A DNA stretch of 60,226 nucleotides from NCBI GenBank assembly GCA_017404265.1, contig JAFRCS010000008.1:1-60226 (forward strand), in the 5' to 3' direction. Of the stretch, positions 8,867-17,045 are shown piece after piece. The number at the start of each line of letters is the position of its first letter. The stretch's first letter is position 1. The notes beneath the pieces were generated by a model. That model saw only the letters and a list, made by a program, of their open reading frames with translations. It searched no databases and had not been told where the DNA came from. Both the position numbers and the translations under genes were made by a program. Origin of the DNA: Mogibacterium sp. (GTDB taxonomy: Bacteria; Bacillota; Clostridia; Peptostreptococcales; Anaerovoracaceae).

Positions 8867-9687
8867 ATTTGCACCGGCTTTCTGATCCTGTCGCTCAGGG
8901 TGCCCGCCTTGAGACGCTGCTCGGCTTCGGCAAGTCTCATGTACTCAGGCATCAGCTCGTTGTATGAGAGCACTCTATCTGCTTTGGCTTTTCTGAGCGC
9001 TATCCTCGCGACGCTTTCAGCATGTTGATACCTCAGTTCTTCGCCTGCGAAAGTATATAAACCATCAGGCAGCGAACTTTCAATTATCTCTTTATACGCA
9101 TCGATCCCGTCGCCTGTAAAAAAGACAGCATTGCCGAGCATGTCTTTTAAGGACTGTGCTCTTCCGGAAGCCTCAGCCTCAAGCTCCGCGATCTTAGATG
9201 ACAGGGCCGCAAGCAGATCTTCTATCATGTACTGCTTTTCTTCCATGACTGCACAAAGAGTCTTCTGCTCATAGTCCGATGTGAACTCTGCCTCCCAGAC
9301 GCCTGCATAGGTTTGATGCCTTCTGGCGTTGATGACAGGCACAACGTAGAGCGATCCGGCGGATACAGCAGCATCGAGCACTCTCTCAGCCATCGCTTCA
9401 AGTGATGAAACGGAAATGCAAGGCAGACCAAGCATCTGAGCCATTACTCTTGCTGTAACAACGCCTATCCTTATGCCCGTGAACGATCCGGGGCCAACAG
9501 AAGCGGCGATATGCGTAAGCTCGCTCTTATCGATGCCGGCTTCGCGTATCGCTTCATCGATCAGTATCATCATGCCTTTAAGATGGTTCATCTCTTCAGT
9601 CGATATCGCGCTGAATACCTCTCCGGTCTCTTTTATGACTGATGCCGATCCGTATTTACCTGTTGTTTCGATAGCAAGTATATTCAC
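8863..9687 (-). CDS. tsaB: tRNA threonylcarbamoyladenosine biosynthesis protein TsaB
   Basis: Non-catalytic TsaD paralogue that forms the TsaBD(E) complex. The 274-residue protein opens MNILAIETTG and keeps the VGPGSFTGIRIGV motif (residues about 65-77) typical of TsaB. It is longer than many homologues, with an insert in the C-terminal half (about 150-210). Overlaps tsaE and rimI by four bases each, consistent with translational coupling. Confidence 0.95.
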   Translation of the reverse strand: MNILAIETTGKYGSASVIKETGEVFSAISTEEMNHLKGMMILIDEAIREAGIDKSELTHIAASVGPGSFTGIRIGVVTARVMAQMLGLPCISVSSLEAMAERVLDAAVSAGSLYVVPVINARRHQTYAGVWEAEFTSDYEQKTLCAVMEEKQYMIEDLLAALSSKIAELEAEASGRAQSLKDMLGNAVFFTGDGIDAYKEIIESSLPDGLYTFAGEELRYQHAESVARIALRKAKADRVLSYNELMPEYMRLAEAEQRLKAGTLSDRIRKPVQI

Positions 9688-10118
9688 TCCAGTATCTCCG
9701 CTGTCCTTTCACCTTCATTTTCTCCGTATTCGAGGCACACGGCAAAGGCGTCGTCAGGAAGAACGTCAGCAACGATGTCCGCCCACTCTATTACGCAGAC
9801 ACCGTCGCCTTCAAGCATTTCTTCCGCGCCTATGTCCAGAAGTTCCTCGCCGCTTCCCAGCCTGTACACGTCAAAGTGATACAGAGGCAGTCTGCCGCTC
9901 CTGTATTCCTTTACGATGGTGAAAGTCGGGCTGTTTATCTCCTCCGTGATCCCGAGTCCCTCAGCGATGTACTTGGTCAGCGCAGTCTTGCCTGTGCCGA
10001 GATCGCCTATAAGCGCCACGACATCACCGGGCTCGAGCGCCTCAGCAATCTCATGCCCCAGATTACGTGTATCTTCTTCACTATTAAGGATCAGTTTTCT
10101 GTGTCCGAAGTCTTTCAA
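9684..10118 (-). CDS. tsaE: tRNA threonylcarbamoyladenosine biosynthesis ATPase TsaE
   Basis: Small P-loop ATPase that regenerates the TsaBD complex. The 144-residue protein has Walker A GDLGTGKT at 38-45, the SPTFTIVKEY switch and the CVIEWAD motif. Overlaps ribU and tsaB by four bases on each side, so it is read from the riboflavin transporter transcript unless an internal promoter exists. Confidence 0.97.
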   Translation of the reverse strand: MKDFGHRKLILNSEEDTRNLGHEIAEALEPGDVVALIGDLGTGKTALTKYIAEGLGITEEINSPTFTIVKEYRSGRLPLYHFDVYRLGSGEELLDIGAEEMLEGDGVCVIEWADIVADVLPDDAFAVCLEYGENEGERTAEILE

Positions 10119-10684
10119 TTCTCTTCTTTCTTAACAGTCTGAGCGCTTCCGTGAAGCAATCCGGAAATGCGCTTGTACAGTATAAACGTCAGCAGTGAGT
10201 TGACGCCTGCCTTGACAAGGTTGAACGGTATGATAACAGTCGGGATCATAGCAATGACAGCCGATCTCGGGGCTCCCATGAATGCCGGCGTAACAAGGAT
10301 GTTCATAATGCACATCACTACGGTAGTTACTATCACTCCCGTGATAAGTGCCTTGATGGCAGTCTTCTTTGTCTTGTTGCGCTTGTACATGGTGCCGATG
10401 GCTACGGCGACTATGCCAGTCGCTATAAAGTGCATGATGAATCCGTAGATGCCGCTGCCGCCGAGTCCGAACGCCTGGATGAGACAGACGATAAGTGTCA
10501 CTACGAGTCCCTCGTACGGTCCGAAAGCGAATGCCGTGATATATATCGGCAGATCCGCAGGATCATATTCCAGGAAAGGCGCTGCAGGCCATGGGATCCT
10601 GATGAGAAGCAGCAGCACTATGGATACTGCTGTCATCATCGCAAGTTTTGCCAGCTTTGCTGTTGTCATTTTGTTTTCGTTCAT
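10115..10684 (-). CDS. ribU: Riboflavin ECF transporter S component RibU
   Basis: Membrane substrate-binding subunit that binds riboflavin and joins the shared EcfAAT module. The 189-residue product has about six hydrophobic segments and the family pattern EYDPADLPIYITAFAFGP. An FMN riboswitch precedes it, which strongly supports flavin specificity. ATG at 10684 chosen because aaggagg lies eight bases upstream; the frame stays open 14 codons further up without support. EcfA/EcfT genes are elsewhere. Confidence 0.93.
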   Translation of the reverse strand: MNENKMTTAKLAKLAMMTAVSIVLLLLIRIPWPAAPFLEYDPADLPIYITAFAFGPYEGLVVTLIVCLIQAFGLGGSGIYGFIMHFIATGIVAVAIGTMYKRNKTKKTAIKALITGVIVTTVVMCIMNILVTPAFMGAPRSAVIAMIPTVIIPFNLVKAGVNSLLTFILYKRISGLLHGSAQTVKKEEN

Positions 10685-10780
10685 AACACATTCCTCCTTT
10701 GTGTTTTGGCGGAATCTGTCAGGCATTAATAATGGCCCTGATACGAGTCAAGGCCATTCATCACAATTACAGTTTGCAAT

Positions 10781-10910
10781 GTTTCTTTCATCCGGACTAT
10801 ACCGTCGGTACCGGATTCTCACCGGTTCGGCCGTGAGGCTCGCGGACTTACGCAGGTCTGGCTGCGATCACCGCCGGTGTGGACTTTCACCACGCCCTGA
10901 AACAGATTAT
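10781..10910 (-). ncRNA. FMN riboswitch (RFN element)
   Basis: The minus strand holds the conserved RFN blocks in order: agggc-gtggtgaaa-gtcc near 10900-10880, accggcggt, a Y-shaped middle with gtccgcgag, ggtgagaatccggtaccgacggt and agtccggatgaaagaa near 10781. It ends about 97 bases before the ribU ATG. A candidate stem aatggcc/ggccatt (about 10728-10757) lies in the expression platform, but no clear U-run terminator was seen, so control may be at translation. Confidence 0.95.
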
Positions 10911-10932
10911 TAGGTTTGCCGCTGAGCGGCGA

Positions 10933-12369
10933 TTATTCGTCGAAGCAGAAGGCTTTGATCGCTCTGGCGTAGACTCTGGCCATCTTCATGAAAGAGTCTA
11001 TGCTGAACTTCTCATCCGCCTGGTGCATCGTGTTCTCGTCATCCGGGAACGCAGCCCCGAAAGCGAGTATATTGTTGAACATCTTGGCGTATGTTCCGCC
11101 GCCGATGATCATCGCGTCTGTTTCCATGTCACCCGTTTCATCCCTGTACGCCTTCATGTATGTCTGGCATATAGGATCCGCGCGATGGCAGTGGATAGGT
11201 TTCTGGACCGCCCTCATCACGAGCCCGATGCGCGTGCCTTCAAGCACGGTCTCGATGCCTGAGATCACCTGCTCATCCGTCGACTTGATCGGATAGCGTA
11301 TGTTGATCGATAAGGTCGCGAGGTCTTCGTTAATATTAGCCATTCCGACGTTAAAAATCAATGGTCCGGAAGGTTTGTCCTCAAAGAAGCAGCCGATGCG
11401 CTCTCCGTGAAGGTCGAAACCTATGTGTTCGTTATAGAAATCGATGAACTCATTGAGCTCCTCGCTCGCGAAGCTGATTCTTCCGAGGAAGTCCATGAGT
11501 ATGCTTACGGCGTTGAGTCCGAGGTCGGGATGCGCTCCATGGGCAGCCTGTCCGAAAGCTTCGATCACGAGGGACGTGCCCTGTTTTTTCGTTTTCAGCT
11601 TATACCCGGTCTCTTCTGCGTACAGTTTGGCCCTGTCGCTGATGAGATCGTAGTGTTCTTTGCTGCCTGCCACCACGGCTTTTGCATAAGCCGGGACTGC
11701 GTTTGGAGCAACGCCTCCCTCAAGCTTTGTGAGACGCATCTCGTCTTTGGCCGGCTTTGTCTTGAACTTCTGAGCGAGCTCAAAGATCATGATACCCAGT
11801 TCTCCGTTTACGAGTGGGAAATCCGCGTCCGGAGTGAATCCGAGCGAAGGCTGTCCGCAGTGCTCAGTATAGTGGTCCGCGCTGATGTGACCGGTCTCTT
11901 CATCGAGTCCAAGAACAAGGCGGATATTCATCTTCGGCTCAAGGCCTTCATCCTTCAGGGCCTTCATGGCATAAAGGCATGCGACTACAGGACCCTTGTC
12001 GTCAGATGTGCCTCTTCCGTATACAAAGCCGTCTCCTTTGTCTACCATCTCAAACGGATCTGTCGTCCAGTCTGTTCCTACAGGCACGACATCCAGATGT
12101 CCCACTATGCCAAAGTAATCATTGCCGCCGTTCTCCGACTTCCATTCGATGTGTCCGGCGTAGTTTTCGTCATTGTGGACATCAAAGCCTTTTTCCCTGC
12201 CGATCTCCAGCATGCATTCGAGAGCCTCCTGCACGCCTTTGCCGAACGGATAGACCTCTCCGTCCGCTGTCCTCACCGGTTCTGCGTTCACGCTCGGCTT
12301 GGATACTATCTCGGCCAGCGTCTTAAGCATGTCGTCTTTGTATGCGTCTATCCTTTCAAGATAACCCAT
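10933..12369 (-). CDS. pepV: Sapep/PepV-family Mn-dependent dipeptidase
   Basis: M20-family metallopeptidase that cleaves dipeptides in the cytosol. The 478-residue protein has the metal-ligand motif HLDVVPVG followed by D in GRGTSDDKGP, the catalytic DEETG motif, and the large inserted lid domain seen in PepV (residues about 190-360). Good ribosome site (aaggag). Last gene of the long metG-to-pepV operon, ten bases after the binding-protein gene, suggesting peptide and amino-acid scavenging. Confidence 0.92.
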   Translation of the reverse strand: MGYLERIDAYKDDMLKTLAEIVSKPSVNAEPVRTADGEVYPFGKGVQEALECMLEIGREKGFDVHNDENYAGHIEWKSENGGNDYFGIVGHLDVVPVGTDWTTDPFEMVDKGDGFVYGRGTSDDKGPVVACLYAMKALKDEGLEPKMNIRLVLGLDEETGHISADHYTEHCGQPSLGFTPDADFPLVNGELGIMIFELAQKFKTKPAKDEMRLTKLEGGVAPNAVPAYAKAVVAGSKEHYDLISDRAKLYAEETGYKLKTKKQGTSLVIEAFGQAAHGAHPDLGLNAVSILMDFLGRISFASEELNEFIDFYNEHIGFDLHGERIGCFFEDKPSGPLIFNVGMANINEDLATLSINIRYPIKSTDEQVISGIETVLEGTRIGLVMRAVQKPIHCHRADPICQTYMKAYRDETGDMETDAMIIGGGTYAKMFNNILAFGAAFPDDENTMHQADEKFSIDSFMKMARVYARAIKAFCFDE

Positions 12370-12379
12370 TTCTTACTCC

Positions 12380-13681
12380 TTAGTCGTTGTTGTTGCTTTC
12401 TTCTTCCTCCAGGGTCTCGATATCCTCGATGACCTTGGCCTTAGCCTCTATCCTGGTAACGTATTCCGTTACAGGCTTGCCGCTTTTTATGGTCGACAGC
12501 GTTACCGCTCTTCTTACGTTGCCGTTATCATCAAAGCTGAACAGACCTGTAGCGCACTTGAGCTCGTCGAGTTCCATGAGCGCCGTCCTGATCGCTGCGC
12601 CTTCTGTGGATTTCGCGTTATGGAACGCGTTTATGAGTATCAGATAAGAGTCGTATCCGAGCGCAGCGTTTCCGCTAGGGACGTCATCCGCGCCGTATCT
12701 GTTGGCATACTCTATCTGGAATCTCTGTGCTTCTTCTGTATATGTGTCCGAAGTGTCATCGTTCTTTGTCAGCACGGATTCGTAAGGGAATACGACCTTT
12801 ATATTCCTGTGCCTGTCCATCATGGATATGAACGATTCGTCTCCCCAGCTTCTGGTTCCGAGATACGTGATTCCGTCAAGACCCATGTCTTCCGCCAGTG
12901 TGAAGAAGGTGTCCATCTCCTCTGCTCCCATAGATACGAAGCACACGTCTGCGGCGTTGTATCTCAGTTTCATCAGAGCCTGTTTCATCTCCTCTTCATT
13001 CGGCAGTATCTCCTCATTCATGACGACAGCCCTGTTTCGCTTTCCGGCGATCTTCTTGATCCTCTCATCGAATCCGTCGATCAACGCGGAGGTGGATGTG
13101 TCGTTCTTGATGCTTATTACCGCGATGTTCCTGGACCCCAGCTCCTCAGCGGCATACTCTGCAAGGCCTTCTCCCATCTGGGATTCCGTAAGGCTGGCTC
13201 TGAAATAGTATCTGCATCTCTGGGTGATCAGCGGGTTGGATGCCGAAGGAGTGATCGTCGGAATCTGCGGTTTGTCGATATAGTCGCTTATGGTAAGTGA
13301 CGATGCCTCGCCTGCCGCGCCTATGATGGCTACAGGCTGCATCTCTATGAGAGCCTGTATGGCGGTCTCGGTTCCGGCTACGGTAGACTGCGTGTCTACC
13401 TTTACCAGCTTGACATCATATCCGTCGACGTTGTTGTATATGCTGTTGGCCAGCTCTATGCCCTTGATCTCATCCTTACCCTTGCCTGCGTATCTTCCGG
13501 TCTGAGGCTCTATCACACCTATGGTTATAGTCGGCACGGATTCGTTCTGCGGCTTAGTGATGAATGTCTGTCTGAAGCTGTCCCATGTAGAACATGCGGA
13601 CAAAACAAAAACCGCCATGACAAGCACAGCCGTCAGCAGCAGTCTCTTTATTGATCTGTTTTTATTCCTTCTTGCAGCCAA
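12380..13681 (-). CDS. Amino-acid ABC transporter substrate-binding lipoprotein (Leu/Ile/Val type), orphan
   Basis: A 433-residue secreted lipoprotein: basic N-terminus, hydrophobic stretch, and lipobox LSAC with C30, followed by a type I periplasmic-binding fold (TITIGVIEPQTGRYAG and a domain to about 415) as in LivK or related receptors. No permease or ATPase genes adjoin it, so it is an orphan in this window. Its start overlaps the dus 3' end by 20 bases; no later ATG would keep the signal peptide. Ligand unknown. Confidence 0.88.
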   Translation of the reverse strand: MAARRNKNRSIKRLLLTAVLVMAVFVLSACSTWDSFRQTFITKPQNESVPTITIGVIEPQTGRYAGKGKDEIKGIELANSIYNNVDGYDVKLVKVDTQSTVAGTETAIQALIEMQPVAIIGAAGEASSLTISDYIDKPQIPTITPSASNPLITQRCRYYFRASLTESQMGEGLAEYAAEELGSRNIAVISIKNDTSTSALIDGFDERIKKIAGKRNRAVVMNEEILPNEEEMKQALMKLRYNAADVCFVSMGAEEMDTFFTLAEDMGLDGITYLGTRSWGDESFISMMDRHRNIKVVFPYESVLTKNDDTSDTYTEEAQRFQIEYANRYGADDVPSGNAALGYDSYLILINAFHNAKSTEGAAIRTALMELDELKCATGLFSFDDNGNVRRAVTLSTIKSGKPVTEYVTRIEAKAKVIEDIETLEEEESNNND

Positions 13682-14624
13682 TCTCTATGACTTCCTTCAT
13701 ATCTTTAAGGCTTGCAGTATCGTTTGCCCTTCTTCTCATGGAAGCGGCTCCCTGCATGCCTTTTGTATAACGAACTATATACTTCCTGAACTCCTTGACC
13801 CCTGTTATCTCGCCCTTGAGATTGCACAGCATCTCAAGATGTCTGATCATCATGGCGATGCGCTCTTCATCAGTCGGGCGCGGCGGGATCTCTTCGCCTT
13901 TGAACGCGGCATCGAGTTCTCTGAATATCCACGGATTTCCCAGCGCTCCGCGGCCTATCATGACCATGTCGCAGCCGGTCTCTTCCAGCATGCTCATGCC
14001 GGACGCGGCGTCCGTGACGTCACCGCTTGCTATGACAGGTATCCTGAGGGCGTCTTTCACGTCCTTTATGATGCCTCTGTCAACTGTTCCGCTGTAGTAC
14101 TGGCTTCGTGTCCTGCCGTGTACACATACAGCCGAGGCTCCGCCCTCCTGGGCCGCCAGCGCTACTTCTACAGCGTTAGCTGTGCTTTCATCGAATCCCT
14201 TGCGGATCTTGATGGTGACAGGTTTGCTGGTGGCGGCAGTGACCGCCTTTACTATGTCATGGACAAGGCCGGGGTCCTTCATGAGCGCAGACCCGTCGCC
14301 GTTTCTTACGACCTTAGGGACCGGACAGCCCATGTTTATGTCCAGTATCGCGTTTGGATGGCTTTCAAGCTCACGCGCGGCAAATGCCATGACATCCGGC
14401 TCGCTGCCGAATATCTGGATAGCCGTCGGCCCGGCACCTTCCGGGATATACGTGAGTTCGTTCGTGCCTTTTCCTCCGTAATAGAGGCCCTTGGCACTGA
14501 CCATCTCGGTATATGTAAGCGCAGCCCCTTGCTCTTCACACAAAGTGCGCATTACGGCATCGGTGAAACCCGCCAGCGGCGCTAAGAACCAGGGATTCTT
14601 TACCTGTAAATTACCGATTTTCAT
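13662..14624 (-). CDS. dusB: tRNA-dihydrouridine synthase (DusB type)
   Basis: FMN enzyme that reduces uridines in the tRNA D-loop. The 320-residue TIM-barrel protein carries the catalytic cysteine C100 in NMGCPVPK, the FMN-binding IKIRKG lysine region, GRTR, and GRGALGNPWIF. Starts two bases after coaX and overlaps the next gene. dus next to tilS, ftsH and coaX is a familiar Firmicutes neighbourhood. Confidence 0.94.
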   Translation of the reverse strand: MKIGNLQVKNPWFLAPLAGFTDAVMRTLCEEQGAALTYTEMVSAKGLYYGGKGTNELTYIPEGAGPTAIQIFGSEPDVMAFAARELESHPNAILDINMGCPVPKVVRNGDGSALMKDPGLVHDIVKAVTAATSKPVTIKIRKGFDESTANAVEVALAAQEGGASAVCVHGRTRSQYYSGTVDRGIIKDVKDALRIPVIASGDVTDAASGMSMLEETGCDMVMIGRGALGNPWIFRELDAAFKGEEIPPRPTDEERIAMMIRHLEMLCNLKGEITGVKEFRKYIVRYTKGMQGAASMRRRANDTASLKDMKEVIEIGCKKE

Positions 14625-14626
14625 GA

Positions 14627-15442
14627 TCAGTCCTGAAGCACGCGCTTTTTATTAAAGCCCTTGTTCTTATCGTGCAGCATCTGCAGCCCGTCCAGCGTAA
14701 GCCTCCTGTCGATCACGTCGATGCAATCGACACCGCTTTCGACCATCGTAGCCATACCGCCGGTAGCGATGACCTTGATGTCTTCAGGCTTGCAGCCGAG
14801 CTCTTCACTCATCTCCTTCTTCATGCCTTTGATCATGTGCTCCGTGAAGCCCTGGTGACCGTAGATCAAGCCGGACTGCATGCCCTCGGATGTGTTTTTG
14901 GCAATGAACTTGCCCGGGATCTCGAGGTCTACGTTAGGCAGTTTCGCGGTGTGCTCAAACAGAGCCGCTGCCTGTGTCTTCATGCCCGGCGCGATAGCTC
15001 CGCCCAGGAATGTCCCGTCAGCGGATACGCAGTCGAAGGTAGTTGCCGTGCCGAAATCCACGACGATAAGGTTGCCGCCGTATCTTATGTGGGCCGCGAC
15101 GGAGTTTACCAGACGGTCTGCTCCAAGAGCGCGCGGATTCTCGTACTTTATCTTGATGCCGGTCTTGATGCCCTGCTCTACGACTATAGGATTCTTGTCG
15201 TAGAACTTCAGGCACATGTGCTCGAGAGTGAACAGCAGCGACGGTACTACGGACGCGATGATGATGTCATCGATGTCTTTTTCGGTTATATCGATGCGTC
15301 TGAACATCGATCCGATTATTGTGCCGTACTCATCCGCTGAACGCTTGTTGTCTGTAGCAAGTCTCCAGCTCTCTACCAGCTTGTCACCCTCAAATACACC
15401 GAGAACAATGTTTGTGTTGCCGACGTCTATTGCAAGCAGCAT
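14627..15442 (-). CDS. coaX: Type III pantothenate kinase CoaX
   Basis: First step of coenzyme A synthesis. The 271-residue ASKHA-fold protein begins MLLAIDVGNTNIVLG, contains GADRLVN and the DFGTATTFD motif with conserved aspartates. The ATG at 15442 follows ggaggagg and comes one base after the upstream stop; the frame extends ten codons further into the upstream gene without support. Confidence 0.97.
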   Translation of the reverse strand: MLLAIDVGNTNIVLGVFEGDKLVESWRLATDNKRSADEYGTIIGSMFRRIDITEKDIDDIIIASVVPSLLFTLEHMCLKFYDKNPIVVEQGIKTGIKIKYENPRALGADRLVNSVAAHIRYGGNLIVVDFGTATTFDCVSADGTFLGGAIAPGMKTQAAALFEHTAKLPNVDLEIPGKFIAKNTSEGMQSGLIYGHQGFTEHMIKGMKKEMSEELGCKPEDIKVIATGGMATMVESGVDCIDVIDRRLTLDGLQMLHDKNKGFNKKRVLQD

Positions 15443-15443
15443 A

Positions 15444-17021
15444 TCAATCCTCCTCCAGTCTCTTGAGAGCAAGCGCGAGTGTCAGTCCCGGGATGACGCG
15501 GTTTCCGGTCATCTCTGCTCCAAGTATCTCGTTGGCCTTCTTGAGCCTGTACTGAACCGTGTTGTTGTGGATGTTCATGAACTCAGCTGTTCTGCCGGAA
15601 TTCATGCCAGCGTCGAGAACGAACGTGGAGAGCGTATCGATGAGCATCCTGCCTTTATTCTGTGAGACTTCGCGTTCGAAAGGCTCAAGCAGGTCGAGAT
15701 ACATCTTGCGCTGCATCTGCGATCCGCTCTGCATGTAAACGCAGTCGCTCACCATTGAGATCTCGTACTTCGAGAAAACTCTCTTGAACGGGAAGACCTT
15801 CTCCATATATCTGGCGGTCTTGTTTATCATCTTGAATCCGTCTACGCAGCTCTCGAGTCTCTCGAGGCCTGTCACATGGAATACTCTCTCATCCTTTCTG
15901 ACGGATTTTAGCCGGTCAAACATCTCGAGGCAGGCGTTCTTGACTTCAATGCCTCTGTCCTGACCACCTTCGGTATACACGATACCGTAGATCTCGCCCG
16001 ACTCTATGGTCGTAAGCAGACCAAAATCGGCTTTCTTCTTGTATTCTGAGATGATCTCCAGGAAAGCCGGAGCGTCCTCGCCCGCGTTCTTTATATAGAA
16101 CGCGCATGTGAACTGCATGCCGCGCAGTCCCGACTCATCGAGCAGCGTGTGGCAGAACGATATATCGCCGCGCACCGCAGACTTGATGAATTCAGCCCTG
16201 GAGTCTCTGTCAGGCGTGTATTTCCACATGCCTATTGCGAGCTCTATGGATCTGGCGAGTTTCGTCATTTCAGCAGCCGAGTAATCATCATCATTGTCGA
16301 CAATGACAAGGATGTATCTGCTGTCCTTAATGTTAATGAAGCCCCAGTATGTGACAACGCTTTCGATATCTACGCGTGTGAAACCGGTCATCGTGAAAGC
16401 GTCCAGCTTGCGCGCAGCATGCACCGCGTCCTCTATCTTGACGATGTGTCTTGTCTCGACTGTAAGGATCGTGTTGAACTCCTCGGTCATCAGAACGACC
16501 TGGTAATTGTTCTGCAGCGCCGCTTCTCTCAGTGCTTCCGGAAAACTGCTGTAGTTCTCGAAGTTAAGCAGATGGAACATGGTGCTGTTGAGGACGTTAT
16601 CGGAATAGTTCTCTCCGTAGAGTATCTTATCCATTACCTGTTCGATGAGCATGCTGTAGGTAATGCTTCCGTTGTCATCTATTGTGATGATAGGAAGTTT
16701 GACCTTTTCTGCGGCCTTTACGACTTCATCATCCACTTTTGCGAGGCCATCCTCGTTGAGGTATAGGACAAGAGCGCTGATGCCCTTCTTGCCGAGTCCT
16801 GTAACGATCTTCTTCTGAGCCTCTATGTCATCCTTGATGGACCAGAAATGGGTTATTACCATCTGGGCTTCTTCGCCGTTACGCTCGACGCCCTTGTCCA
16901 CATCCTGCTCATCGAATACCGAAACGGATCTTACACGTCTGTCCAGCTCGTCCGCGCAGGCTACCACGCGGCTCAGTCTGAACGCATCCAGTTTGAGGCA
17001 GTCATTTAAACATATCTTCAT
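15444..17021 (-). CDS. PucR-family transcriptional regulator
   Basis: A 525-residue regulator with an N-terminal PucR-like sensor domain (about 1-125), a middle GAF/GGDEF-like region, and a C-terminal PucR helix-turn-helix (about 455-510, with NIHNNTVQYRLKKANEILG). The family controls purine or amino-acid use in Firmicutes and often acts on neighbouring genes. Here it sits between ftsH and coaX, so its target is not obvious; the operon's peptidase and binding protein are candidates (inference). Confidence 0.85.
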   Translation of the reverse strand: MKICLNDCLKLDAFRLSRVVACADELDRRVRSVSVFDEQDVDKGVERNGEEAQMVITHFWSIKDDIEAQKKIVTGLGKKGISALVLYLNEDGLAKVDDEVVKAAEKVKLPIITIDDNGSITYSMLIEQVMDKILYGENYSDNVLNSTMFHLLNFENYSSFPEALREAALQNNYQVVLMTEEFNTILTVETRHIVKIEDAVHAARKLDAFTMTGFTRVDIESVVTYWGFINIKDSRYILVIVDNDDDYSAAEMTKLARSIELAIGMWKYTPDRDSRAEFIKSAVRGDISFCHTLLDESGLRGMQFTCAFYIKNAGEDAPAFLEIISEYKKKADFGLLTTIESGEIYGIVYTEGGQDRGIEVKNACLEMFDRLKSVRKDERVFHVTGLERLESCVDGFKMINKTARYMEKVFPFKRVFSKYEISMVSDCVYMQSGSQMQRKMYLDLLEPFEREVSQNKGRMLIDTLSTFVLDAGMNSGRTAEFMNIHNNTVQYRLKKANEILGAEMTGNRVIPGLTLALALKRLEED

Positions 17022-17045
17022 ATCTTTTCTCCGTGACGGACCCGC

